Below, in pieces: positions 55,011 through 63,951 of a DNA stretch of 64,000 nt. The translations under genes and the position numbers were made by a program. How positions within the stretch are numbered: the first letter of the stretch is position 1; each line of letters starts with the position of its first letter. The notes under the pieces were generated by a model. It saw only the letters and a program-made list of their open reading frames with translations. It searched no databases and was not told where the DNA came from. This stretch comes from Caballeronia sp. dw_276 (GTDB lineage Bacteria > Pseudomonadota > Gammaproteobacteria > Burkholderiales > Burkholderiaceae). The stretch is from NCBI RefSeq assembly GCF_018449635.1, contig NZ_JAAVUV010000011.1:124001-188000 (forward strand). Reading direction: 5' to 3'.

Positions 55011-56300
55011 TTAAACCTGAATGGCTTCCGGATCTGTCTTTTCCAGTTCCACCGATGCCGCCAGCAACCCCAGCCGCGCCACCACGCCATACATGTAAAA
55101 GCGGTTCGGCGGCGCCGCTCCGGGTTTCGCGTGCGCGTCGGGCAGCGCGGTGTGCTCGAAGCCGAGCGGCACGAAATGCATGCCGGGCGCGTTCAGGTTC
55201 TGGTCGCGATCCCGCGAATCATGCACACGATAAAACCCGCCCACCACATACCGGTCGATCATATACACCACCGGCTCGGCGACCGCGTTTTCCACGCGCT
55301 CGAAGGTATGCACGCCTTCCTGGACGATCACGTCGTGCACTTCCAGGCCGTCCTTGGCGTCGTTCATCTTGACGCGTTCGCGCTTGGTCAGCGCGGCGAC
55401 TTCGCTTGCGTCGTGCACGGTCATCACGCCCTTGCCGTAGGTGCCGGCATCGGCCTTGATCACCACGTACGGCTTCTCGCTGATTCCATACTCACGATAC
55501 TTCTTCGCGATCTTCTTCAGCACGCCGTCGATTGCATCCGCCAATTCCTGTTCGCCCGTGCGCGCCTCGTAATCCACGCCTTCAACGTGCGCAAAATACG
55601 GGTTGATCATCCACGGATCGATTTCGACGAGCTTGGAAAATTTCTTCGCGACGTCGTCGTAGCAGGAAAAGTGATTCGATTTACGCCGTACCGCCCAGCC
55701 TGCGTGCAGCGGCGGAAGCAAATATTGCTCGTGCAAATTCTCGAGCACCGGCGGAATGCCGCCCGACAAATCGTTATTCAGCAGAATGGAACACGGATCG
55801 AAATTCTTCAGACCCAGGCGGCGCGGCGTGCGTTCGAGCGGCTCGAGCACGATCTTTTGCCCATCGGCCAACGCGATGGTGACAGGACCATGGATGTTTT
55901 CATCGAGCGTGCCGAAACGGATGTTCAACCCGGCCTGACGCATGATGGTCGCAAGCCGCGCAACATTTTCCAGATAAAACGCGTTGCGCGTATGGCGCTC
56001 GGGAATCACCAGAAGGTTCTTTGCGTCCGGACAGATCTTTTCGATCGATGCCATGGCCGCCTGCACGGCAAGCGGCAATACTTCAACCGGCAGGTTGTTG
56101 AATCCGCCGGGGAACAGGTTGGTATCGACCGGAGCGAGCTTGAAACCCGCATTGCGCAGGTCCACCGAGCAGTAAAACGGCGGCGTGTGTTCTTGCCACT
56201 CCAGCCGGAACCAGCGTTCAATGGACGGCGTCGCGTCGAGTATCTTCCGCTCGAGGTCGAGCAGGGGGCCGTTTAACGCCGTTACGAGATGCGGAACCAT
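55011..56300 (-). CDS. gshA: Glutamate-cysteine ligase, proteobacterial short type
   Basis: Makes gamma-glutamylcysteine, first step of glutathione synthesis. The 429-residue protein belongs to the type found in beta- and acidophilic gammaproteobacteria rather than the E. coli GshA family. Landmarks are FYCSVDLRNAGFKLAPVDTN near residues 42-61, FPGGFNNL, the KADAGTYGKGVMTVHDASEV ATP-binding stretch and MIDRYVVGGFYRVH. It is upstream of gshB. Confidence 0.94.
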   Translation of the reverse strand: MVPHLVTALNGPLLDLERKILDATPSIERWFRLEWQEHTPPFYCSVDLRNAGFKLAPVDTNLFPGGFNNLPVEVLPLAVQAAMASIEKICPDAKNLLVIPERHTRNAFYLENVARLATIMRQAGLNIRFGTLDENIHGPVTIALADGQKIVLEPLERTPRRLGLKNFDPCSILLNNDLSGGIPPVLENLHEQYLLPPLHAGWAVRRKSNHFSCYDDVAKKFSKLVEIDPWMINPYFAHVEGVDYEARTGEQELADAIDGVLKKIAKKYREYGISEKPYVVIKADAGTYGKGVMTVHDASEVAALTKRERVKMNDAKDGLEVHDVIVQEGVHTFERVENAVAEPVVYMIDRYVVGGFYRVHDSRDRDQNLNAPGMHFVPLGFEHTALPDAHAKPGAAPPNRFYMYGVVARLGLLAASVELEKTDPEAIQV

Positions 56301-56588
56301 TGATGACTCGCGGACTTAAGAGGAAAGATTGTAGAGCAAATGCCTCATCTATTTGGGTATGAACTCCCTTTTCCCAAGCCTATTCGCACGGTTCATGCCG
56401 CCTTTCGCGAACATTTCAACTGATTTCGATCCTTCGTCGTGCACAAAAACGAGACAAAAAAATGCCCGCCTTAGGACGGGCGGGCAAAATCGCTGCGCTT
56501 ATCTCGAAGCCATGCTGCTATTGCTTTCCACGTATTCGGATTGAAGCCACGGCCTCTCGCGCCCGGCCCCAACCCTTCTAAGACACTT
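56301..56588. other. gshA-amt intergenic region
   Basis: 288 bases, no gene. It holds the amt-glnK terminator (56456-56485) and, downstream on the minus strand, the presumed gshA promoter, for which I found no clear elements. Confidence 0.4.
56456..56485 (-). terminator. Intrinsic terminator of the glnK-amt operon
   Basis: GCCCGCC (56464-56470) and GGCGGGC (56479-56485) pair; on the minus strand a T-run follows (A-run 56456-56462). Confidence 0.88.
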
Positions 56589-58076
56589 TTATTCGACGTG
56601 TTCGCCATGCAGCGTTACGTCGAGGCCTTCGCGTTCCTCTTCTTCCGTGACACGCAGACCCATGACCATGTCGATGATCTTCAGCAGGACAAAGCTCATC
56701 ACGCCGCTGTAGACCAGCGTGGTCAGAACGCCCTTGGCTTGCAGCAGGACGCTGCCGTCGAAGCCGCCGATGTCCTTCACCGCGAAGATACCCGTCAGCA
56801 ACGCGCCGAGAATACCGCCCACGCCATGGACGCCGAACGCGTCGAGCGAGTCGTCGTAGCCGAGTTTCGTCTTGAGCCACGTTGCCGACCAGAAGCAGAC
56901 CACACCGGCCAGAATGCCGATCACGATTGCACCGGTCACACCAACGAAGCCCGAAGCCGGCGTAATCGCCACCAGGCCAGCCACTGCGCCCGAGATGATG
57001 CCGAGCACCGAAGGCTTACCCTTCGCGAGCCACTCTGCGAACATCCAGCCGAATGCGGCGAACGCCGTTGCGATTTGCGTGGTGAGCATTGCGAAACCGG
57101 CACGGCCGTCAGCCGCCACTGCCGAACCCGCGTTGAAGCCGAACCAGCCGACCCACAGCATCGAAGCACCAATCAGCGAGAGCACCAGGTTGTGCGGCGC
57201 CATGACTTCACGGCCATAGCCAACACGCTTGCCAAGTACCAGACAGCAAACCAGACCAGCAATACCGGCGTTGATGTGAACCACCGTGCCGCCTGCGAAG
57301 TCCAGGATACCGGCCGTTGCCAGCCAGCCCGTCGGTTCCCACACCATGTGTGCGACCGGCGAGTAGACGATGATCGACCACAAGCCCATGAACACGAGCA
57401 TCGCGGAGAACTTCATGCGGTCAGCGAACGCGCCGGCGATCAGCGCCGGGGTGATGATCGCGAACGTCATCTGATAGACGAAGTAGACCGATTCCGGGAT
57501 CGTCGGAGCGAGGTGGCTGACGGTCAGCGTCGTGGCTTTGTCGCCCTTGATGTAGTTCATGCCGTGCAGGAACACGCGCGAGAATCCGCCGATGAACGAG
57601 TTACCCGGCGTGAACGCCAGCGAGTAGCCGACGACCGTCCAGATGATCGTGACCAGGCAGCAGATTGCGAACGACTGCATCACGGTTGCGAGCACGTTCT
57701 TCTTGCGCACCATGCCGGCGTAGAAAAGCGCGAGGCCCGGGACCGTCATGAACAGCACGAGGGCGGTTGAGGTCAGCATCCAGGCGGTATCGCCGGAACT
57801 GATCTTCGATGAATCCACAGAGAACGGTTCTGTCGGTGCGGCCGGCGCTGCTGCTGCGTCCGATGCGCCCGAAGCGGGTGCTGCCGCCGATGCTGCTTCC
57901 GTGCCGGAAGCCAGTGCCGTGTTGGCGCTGACCGGGGACGCGGAATCAGGCGCGCTTGCAGGCGCTGCCGCAGCGGATGCAGCCGCTGGCGCCGATGCAT
58001 CCTGCGCCATCACGGTGCCGGCGCTCACTCCCAGCAGCGACCCCGCCATCAACAAGGACATCAATAATTTACGCAT
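56589..58076 (-). CDS. amt: Ammonium transporter Amt
   Basis: Inner-membrane ammonium channel, 495 residues, eleven core helices from about residue 95. Core motifs are DTAWMLTSTALVLFM, the signature FAGGTVVHINAGIAGL with the first pore His, and the second pore His in LDAFGVHGVGGILGAL. The N-terminus has a cleavable signal peptide (about 1-25). An unusual Ala/Ser/Pro-rich stretch (about 26-80) follows and would sit in the periplasm. It lies 35 bases after glnK; the PII protein would gate the channel. Confidence 0.95.
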   Translation of the reverse strand: MRKLLMSLLMAGSLLGVSAGTVMAQDASAPAAASAAAAPASAPDSASPVSANTALASGTEAASAAAPASGASDAAAAPAAPTEPFSVDSSKISSGDTAWMLTSTALVLFMTVPGLALFYAGMVRKKNVLATVMQSFAICCLVTIIWTVVGYSLAFTPGNSFIGGFSRVFLHGMNYIKGDKATTLTVSHLAPTIPESVYFVYQMTFAIITPALIAGAFADRMKFSAMLVFMGLWSIIVYSPVAHMVWEPTGWLATAGILDFAGGTVVHINAGIAGLVCCLVLGKRVGYGREVMAPHNLVLSLIGASMLWVGWFGFNAGSAVAADGRAGFAMLTTQIATAFAAFGWMFAEWLAKGKPSVLGIISGAVAGLVAITPASGFVGVTGAIVIGILAGVVCFWSATWLKTKLGYDDSLDAFGVHGVGGILGALLTGIFAVKDIGGFDGSVLLQAKGVLTTLVYSGVMSFVLLKIIDMVMGLRVTEEEEREGLDVTLHGEHVE

Positions 58077-58111
58077 TCTTCTGTTTCCTCTTATCGCCGT
58101 TTCGTTTTTTC

Positions 58112-58486
<375 letters not shown>

Positions 58487-58615
58487 TTAGCGCCTTGCCC
58501 TGGTCCCATGCCTGATCCTGTGTTGCCTCGTGCCCATCGCGAGCGGCGTCTGACGCGCCACGCCGCATTGCCCATCGCCCGGAAAAGCGCGTGCGGACAA
58601 GGCCCGGGCCACATA

Positions 58616-58631
58616 TGCAACTCGTATGCCA
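58616..58631 (-). promoter_or_regulatory. Sigma-54 promoter of glnK-amt
   Basis: Read on the minus strand: TGGCAT, five bases, TTGCA, matching the -24/-12 consensus. It is about 165 bases before glnK. Confidence 0.82.
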
Positions 58632-58894
58632 TGCGAGCGTCCAGCATGCTCATCAGGGCTTTGCGGGGTGCTGGCCCAATCCCTAGACCGGATGGCTAAC
58701 GGCGCTTCCATGTGCTGGCGTGCACCGTGGATCGTTGCTAGAGTGCACGCAAGGTCCGGCGAGAAGTTCAGGTTTTCGAGGCGCGGCGAAACGCCGCGTC
58801 GAGGTGCGATCCAGACGTTTCAGCTGTCAACTACCGGGGCGAAACGCACCAACTTGGATCATCGCGAATGCCGGGGCACTGAGCTAACAATGAA

Positions 58895-58910
58895 TGCACT
58901 TTTATGGTGC
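58895..58910. promoter_or_regulatory. NtrC-type binding site
   Basis: TGCAC-N6-GGTGC, the same spacing and half-sites as NtrC sites ahead of E. coli glnA. It lies about 265 bases upstream of the sigma-54 promoter, a workable enhancer distance, and 17 bases ahead of the ubiK start. Confidence 0.7.
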
Positions 58911-58927
58911 GCAAGAGGAAAGACCGT

Positions 58928-59194
58928 ATGAAACAACCGAACGACGTATTCAATGACTTCCAGGCCAAGATGAGCGAGTTGCTCAAGAATTCGCCGGCAA
59001 AGGACATTGAAAAGAATATGAAAGCGATGCTTTCACAGGGTTTCTCGAAGCTGGATCTGGTCACCCGCGAAGAATTCGATACCCAGACGCAAGTACTCGT
59101 ACGCACGCGTACGCGGCTCGAAGAACTCGAACGCCGCGTGGCGCAACTGGAAGCGAAGCTGGGTGGCGCAACGTCATCGAGTGCCCAGGACTGA
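58928..59194 (+). CDS. ubiK: Ubiquinone biosynthesis accessory factor UbiK (BMFP/YqiC family)
   Basis: Small coiled-coil protein that aids ubiquinone synthesis and has membrane-fusogenic properties in vitro. 88 residues from ATG 58928 (AGAGGAAAG ahead). The N-terminal helix (about 5-45) has VFNDFQAKMSELLKNSPAKDIEKN and the C-terminal coiled coil has TRTRLEELERRVAQLEAKL. It is upstream of comM and divergent from glnK. Confidence 0.93.
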   Translation: MKQPNDVFNDFQAKMSELLKNSPAKDIEKNMKAMLSQGFSKLDLVTREEFDTQTQVLVRTRTRLEELERRVAQLEAKLGGATSSSAQD

Positions 59195-59306
59195 CGTCTG
59201 AAGATTAAAAGCGTGTCATCGGCCAAGCGAGCCGTGATGTTGAATCAATAAACCAGCGTCCGCGTTTGCGTTTGCAATCACGAGGCGCGGGAAGCGGGGA
59301 AAAATC

Positions 59307-60884
59307 ATGTCGCTTGCCGTGGTGCGCAGCCGCGCGCCCGCGCCTGGGCGCGCGCCCGAGGTGACCGTCGAGGTTCATCTCGCCAATGGATTACCTTCGT
59401 TTTCAATCGTCGGCTTGCCCGACCTCGAAGTCCGCGAAAGCCGTGAGCGCGTCCGCGCTGCGCTTCAGAACTGCGGCTTCGAATTCCCGGTCCGCCGGAT
59501 CACCGTCAATCTGGCTCCCGCCGATCTGCCGAAGGAAAGCGGCCGGTTCGACCTGCCTATTGCGCTGGGCATACTGGCGGCGAGTGGCCAGATTCCTGTT
59601 GAAGCGCTGCTGCATCGCGAGTTCGCGGGCGAATTGTCGTTGACGGGTTCGATTCGTTCAATGCGCGGCGCGTTTGCAATGGCATGCGGCGCTGCGCGGC
59701 AATATGCGGCCGCCGTGACGCCGAAAGCTGCGTTCATTCGGGACGCCGACCTGCGTATGCCCGAAATGTATCTTCCGGCGGCAAGTGCTTCGGAAGCGGC
59801 GCTCGTGCCGGGAATCGAAGTGTATGGCGCGTCTGATTTGCCCACTTTATGTGCACATTTGTGCGGCTCGGAGGATGGCCGGCTTACGCCCGTTCGTGCC
59901 GCCGCACTCGACTCGCGGTCGGATCGTCGAACGCCGTTGCCCGATCTCGTCGATGTGATCGGCCATCCTGGCGCACGACGCGCGCTGGAAGTTGCGGCTG
60001 CCGGTGGGCATCATCTTCTGATGGTCGGACCGCCGGGCGCAGGCAAATCGATGCTCGCAGCGCGCTTGCCCAGCCTCCTACCGCCAATGACCGACGACGA
60101 AGCCTTGTCATCCGCCGCGATACTTTCCGCGAGCATGCTCGGATTCACCCCGGCTCAATGGCGTCAGCGGCCGTTCCGGGCGCCGCATCATTCATCGAGT
60201 TCGGTGGCGCTCGTTGGCGGGCGCAATCCTCCGCAGCCAGGCGAGATTACGCTGGCGCATCTGGGCGTGCTGTTTCTGGACGAGTTGCCGGAATTCGACC
60301 GGAAGGTGCTCGAAACGCTACGCGAACCGCTGGAAGCTGGCCGGATCACCATCTCACGCGCTGCGCATCAGGCGGACTTTCCGGCGGCGTGTCAATTGGT
60401 CGCAGCCATGAACCCGTGTCCGTGCGGCTGGCGCGGCGACCCAAATGGCCGTTGCCGCTGTACCCCGGAAATCGCGGCTCGATACCTACGCAAACTGTCC
60501 GGGCCTCTGCTGGATCGAATCGATATCCAGATCGAGCTGCCGGCATTGTCGCCGGCGGAGTTATCGGCGAGAAGCGCGTCGGTGGGTGAGACAAGCGCGG
60601 TCGTTGCGCGTCGTGTCGCCGCGGCTCGCGAGCGTCAGATTCAGCGCCAAGGCAAGACGAATCGCGAACTCGACGGACGTGAAGTCGATGCGGTATGCCG
60701 CCCCGACACGGCCGGCGAAACTCTGCTGCGCGAAGCGGGCGAACGCTTCGGCTGGTCGGCGCGCGCTTACTACCGCGTACTCAAGGTCGCGCGCACGATC
60801 GCGGATCTGGCGGCGGTTGAGTCACCTACGGCCGGGCATCTTGCTGAGGCGATTCAGTATCGGCGGGCTTTTGCCGCGGTATAG
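59307..60884 (+). CDS. comM: ComM/YifB-family AAA+ helicase-like protein
   Basis: Hexameric branch-migration helicase that promotes integration of DNA in natural transformation. The 525-residue protein has an N-terminal Lon-protease-like substrate domain (about 1-200), the AAA+ domain with P-loop GPPGAGKS (241-248) and Walker B LFLDELPEF, the zinc-binding NPCPCGW...C region, and a C-terminal Mg-chelatase-like domain. It starts with the family's SLAVVRSRA. It lies 112 bases after ubiK. Confidence 0.94.
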   Translation: MSLAVVRSRAPAPGRAPEVTVEVHLANGLPSFSIVGLPDLEVRESRERVRAALQNCGFEFPVRRITVNLAPADLPKESGRFDLPIALGILAASGQIPVEALLHREFAGELSLTGSIRSMRGAFAMACGAARQYAAAVTPKAAFIRDADLRMPEMYLPAASASEAALVPGIEVYGASDLPTLCAHLCGSEDGRLTPVRAAALDSRSDRRTPLPDLVDVIGHPGARRALEVAAAGGHHLLMVGPPGAGKSMLAARLPSLLPPMTDDEALSSAAILSASMLGFTPAQWRQRPFRAPHHSSSSVALVGGRNPPQPGEITLAHLGVLFLDELPEFDRKVLETLREPLEAGRITISRAAHQADFPAACQLVAAMNPCPCGWRGDPNGRCRCTPEIAARYLRKLSGPLLDRIDIQIELPALSPAELSARSASVGETSAVVARRVAAARERQIQRQGKTNRELDGREVDAVCRPDTAGETLLREAGERFGWSARAYYRVLKVARTIADLAAVESPTAGHLAEAIQYRRAFAAV

Positions 60885-61264
60885 GGCTGCGAGGACGTTC
60901 GTTTGGAAAGAAAATCACGTGTCAAGACTTGACTTATACACACCGGAACGTTCCTTGTTTCCCTACCATCAGACCAAACCCTGTATTTCGCAATAATTCG
61001 CAGGCTCTTGATTTTATTGCAAATTTTCCAGTGCCGCGAATCAAGGCAAAGTAAGGAAAGCCGCGTCGGACGGGCACTTCCGGCTCACCAGCCGATCTTT
61101 TCCACAAAGTTATCCACAGCCTCTGTGGATAGTTCGAAAAAGTGAGATAAATCCTAGTTTTAGGCTCAAATCCTTGCCCAGATTCTCAGCCGTGAAACGT
61201 TGTCGTGGCGTCATTCGACTAATGAAATGGCGACTAAAGCGGAGTGACAAAGGCCTGCAAATAC
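60885..61264. other. comM downstream region with palindrome and DnaA-like boxes
   Basis: 380 bases with no convincing gene between converging comM and a lipoprotein gene. It contains a perfect palindrome GTCAAG-A-CTTGAC (60921-60933) and a cluster of three DnaA-box-like nonamers (61098-61132). G+C is lower than in the flanks. Confidence 0.55.
61098..61132. other. Cluster of three DnaA-box-like nonamers
   Basis: TTTTCCACA (61098-61106), consensus TTATCCACA (61110-61118) and, inverted, CTATCCACA (61132-61124), all within 35 bases. The flanks are AT-rich on the 3' side. Confidence 0.7.
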
Positions 61265-61810
61265 TTAATAAAGTTTGAATGACGAAAAAAACTGATCGAC
61301 TTGCTCCGCCGGCGGCGCCTTGGTCGAGACGATCGCAACTTGGTACGCGTGCATGCCCTTCGCAATGAAACGTGCACGAATCTGGCGAGTCTCACGGTTC
61401 TGGCCGTCATCACCCGTGCCGTTCACTGCGATTTCGGAACCGGGCAGCCGGCCGCCTGCGGCAACTTCGATCTGAACCGGATGCGCAGCCGGCGCTGCAT
61501 TCACGTTGCGCGCCAAACCGTGCTGGAGGAAGTCGAGGGCGGCTTGCTGCGTGGCGGCGTCGCTGTTGGGCAAGTCCACCGTTCCCACGGCGAAAACCGC
61601 GTCACCGGCTTCGGCGGTCTGCATTTTCATGTGCATCGGCTTGCCGGCGATGTCCATGTCACGCGCGTCCGAGCGGGGTTTCGCCGGGAATGTGACTTCG
61701 TAGGCGTCGTCGTTGTTCTGGATCGTGCGCCAGTCGTACGCAGGCGTGCAGGCGAGCAGCGCGGTAGCTGTAAACACCACTGACAAGGAAATGAGCAAAG
61801 ATCGATTCAT
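61265..61810 (-). CDS. Lipoprotein of unknown function
   Basis: A 181-residue protein with a lipoprotein signal (LLAC, Cys21), then YDWRTIQNNDDAYEVTFPAKP, a sequence style shared by small uncharacterised betaproteobacterial lipoproteins. The mature part looks like mixed alpha/beta with no catalytic motif; the C-terminus FFSSFKLY is typical of this group. It is probably anchored in a membrane facing the periplasm. I do not recognise the function. Confidence 0.75.
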   Translation of the reverse strand: MNRSLLISLSVVFTATALLACTPAYDWRTIQNNDDAYEVTFPAKPRSDARDMDIAGKPMHMKMQTAEAGDAVFAVGTVDLPNSDAATQQAALDFLQHGLARNVNAAPAAHPVQIEVAAGGRLPGSEIAVNGTGDDGQNRETRQIRARFIAKGMHAYQVAIVSTKAPPAEQVDQFFSSFKLY

Positions 61811-61981
61811 GGGTAATGCAGAAGGGAGAAAATGTAATTATCCGCTGCCCGGCCCGATGGCGCTGTAAGCCGCATCAGGAGCGGCTCCTCAGCAAAACGC
61901 TTTTCTGAGATTAGGGCTAAAATGCGCAGCATCCGGCCACGCCGACGCATTTGTCTTCAATCGAGCACGCTCGAGGTCTTC

Positions 61982-62515
61982 ATGTCAGAGAATTCACAGG
62001 TTTCATCGGGGCGCAAAAGCCCGCTGCGCTATATCGTCATGGCGATCGTGGCGGGCGTGATTGCGTGTACCGGCTACTTCGCCTTCGGCGGCCAGCAACG
62101 CGTGCCGGATGCGACGTTCACCTTGTTGTCGGGGCAGAAGGTTTCGACATCGACGGATCTCAAGGGCAAGGTCTACCTGATCAACTTCTGGGCGACGAGC
62201 TGCGAAACGTGCATGAAAGAGATGCCGGAGATGATCAACACGTACAACCGCTTCAAGGGCCGTGGCCTGGAATTCGTGGCCGTTGCCATGAACTACGACG
62301 CGCCAATGTACGTGAACAACTACGCGCAGACGCGCAACTTGCCGTTCAAGGTCGCGATGGACGACGGCAGTGCGGCCAAGCAATTCGGCAATGTGCAACT
62401 CACACCGACCACCTTCGTGGTGGACAAGAACGGCAAGATCCTGAAGCGCTACGTGGGTGAGCCGACGTTCGCGGAACTCGATGCATTGCTCGACAAGGCA
62501 TTGAACGCCGCCTGA
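61982..62515 (+). CDS. TlpA-like membrane-anchored thiol-disulphide oxidoreductase
   Basis: 177 residues from ATG 61982. One membrane helix (about 16-36) anchors a periplasmic thioredoxin-fold domain with the redox pair in WATSCETC (TlpA/ResA style) and the cis-proline region LTPTTFVVDKNG. It probably reduces periplasmic proteins such as apocytochromes or Sco-type copper chaperones. It is divergent from the lipoprotein gene. An upstream in-frame ATG at 61922 would add 20 basic residues and is less likely. Confidence 0.9.
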   Translation: MSENSQVSSGRKSPLRYIVMAIVAGVIACTGYFAFGGQQRVPDATFTLLSGQKVSTSTDLKGKVYLINFWATSCETCMKEMPEMINTYNRFKGRGLEFVAVAMNYDAPMYVNNYAQTRNLPFKVAMDDGSAAKQFGNVQLTPTTFVVDKNGKILKRYVGEPTFAELDALLDKALNAA

Positions 62516-62532
62516 CATTCCCGCCTTCAAAG

Positions 62533-62567
62533 AAAACGCCCGGTCAGTTCCAAGCCGGGCGTTTTTT
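62533..62567 (+). terminator. Intrinsic terminator after the TlpA-like gene
   Basis: AACGCCCGG (62535-62543) and CCGGGCGTT (62555-62563) form a perfect 9-bp stem with a T-run to 62567. Four A on the other side could give weak termination for the converging response regulator gene. Confidence 0.9.
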
Positions 62568-62572
62568 GTTGC

Positions 62573-63904
62573 TCAATCTCCCTTCGCTGCAAGCCCGTAT
62601 CGTTTGATCTTCTCGTAGAGCGTGGCTTTGCCCAGTTGCAGCCGGTCTGCCGCCGCGGCCACCACGCCGCCGCATTGCTCGAGCGCCTCGCCAATCACCG
62701 CGCGTTCGAACTGCTCGGTGCGTTCCTTGAGCGATTGCGTGGCGGCATCGATAGGAACGCCGGTTTCATCAACGATCCCGAGCACCATCCGGTCCGCCGC
62801 GTTCCGTAATTCCCGCACGTTCCCCGGCCAATCGCGCTGCATGAGCTCTGCCCGCTGCCGGTCGCTCAGCAGCGGCGCGGCGCGCTCGTAGCGCACGGCG
62901 GCATCGAGAAGAAAATGTTCGAAGAGCGGCACCACGTCTTCGCGGCGTTCGGCGAGCGGCGGCAGCGTGATCGTCACCACATTCAGCCGATACATCAAAT
63001 CGCGCCGGAATGTGCCCGCGGCAATGTGCTCCTCCATGTCGCCTTTCGCCGCGGCGATCACGCGGCAATTTGCACGGATCGGCTGGTTCGAGCCAAGCCG
63101 TTCGAGCACGCCGTCCTGCAGCACGCGCAAGAGTTTCACTTGCAACGCGAGCGGCATGCTTTCGATTTCATCGAGGAAAAGCGTGCCGCCCGACGCGTGT
63201 TCCAGCTTGCCGATACGCCGTTTCTGCGCGCCCGTGAACGCGCCGGCTTCGTAGCCGAACATCTCGGATTCGAACATCTGCTCGGGCAACGCGCCGCAAT
63301 TGACTGCAATAAACGGCTTGTCGCGGCGCGGCGAAAGATCGTGGAGACTGCGCGCGATCAGTTCCTTGCCCGCGCCGGTGTCGCCGTTGATCAGCACGGA
63401 GGCATCGGTCGGCGCCACGTTTGCGATGAGTTTGCGAACCTGCTCGATCGCGGGGCTGCGGCCGATGATCCTCGGCGCCACACTGCTTTGTCCCGCGAGC
63501 TCACGACGCAACGCGCGATTTTCAAGCACCAGCTTGCGCCGTTCCAGCGCGCGGCGAACGGCTTCGATCAACCGTTCGGACGCAAACGGCTTTTCGATGA
63601 AATCGTAGGCGCCGTCGCGCATTGCCTGGACGGCCATGGATATATCGCCGTGTCCCGTGACGAGGATCACCGGCACTTCCGGCGCGCGTTCGTGACATTG
63701 CGCGAGCAGGTCAAGGCCGCTTGCGCCCGGCAAGCGGATGTCGCTGACGATCACGCCGGGAAAGCTGGCATCGATTGCACGCGCGGCGCCTTCCACGCTG
63801 CCGAACGCGGCGACATCGAAACCGGCGAGCTGGAGACTCTGCACGCTCGCGCGCCGCACCAGTTCGTCATCTTCGATAAAGATCACTTGAAGTCCTGCTG
63901 TCAT
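62573..63904 (-). CDS. Sigma-54-dependent response regulator, DctD-like
   Basis: A two-component enhancer-binding protein of 443 residues. The receiver domain has phospho-acceptor Asp55 (SDIRLPG). The AAA+ domain has Walker A GDTGAGKE (174-181), the sigma-54-contact GAFTGA (221-226) and Walker B LFLDEIE (242-248). A Fis-type helix-turn-helix lies near the end (AADRLQLGKATLYEKIKRYGL). ATG 63904 is used, with GGAGCAGG ahead. It resembles DctD, regulator of C4-dicarboxylate uptake, but the target is not shown. Its kinase gene is just upstream. Confidence 0.92.
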   Translation of the reverse strand: MTAGLQVIFIEDDELVRRASVQSLQLAGFDVAAFGSVEGAARAIDASFPGVIVSDIRLPGASGLDLLAQCHERAPEVPVILVTGHGDISMAVQAMRDGAYDFIEKPFASERLIEAVRRALERRKLVLENRALRRELAGQSSVAPRIIGRSPAIEQVRKLIANVAPTDASVLINGDTGAGKELIARSLHDLSPRRDKPFIAVNCGALPEQMFESEMFGYEAGAFTGAQKRRIGKLEHASGGTLFLDEIESMPLALQVKLLRVLQDGVLERLGSNQPIRANCRVIAAAKGDMEEHIAAGTFRRDLMYRLNVVTITLPPLAERREDVVPLFEHFLLDAAVRYERAAPLLSDRQRAELMQRDWPGNVRELRNAADRMVLGIVDETGVPIDAATQSLKERTEQFERAVIGEALEQCGGVVAAAADRLQLGKATLYEKIKRYGLAAKGD

Positions 63905-63951
63905 GAATTCCTGCTCCTGCTTGATTCGCTCGGCCAGCACCCGGCCGGCGC

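Noticed and set aside
54945-56276. 443-codon open frame on the plus strand opposite gshA
   Set aside because: Reverse-frame shadow of a clear gshA gene.
61098-61132. The DnaA-box cluster as the chromosomal replication origin
   Set aside because: None of the genes that normally flank oriC in this family is present, and I see no clear AT-rich unwinding region with repeated 13-mers.
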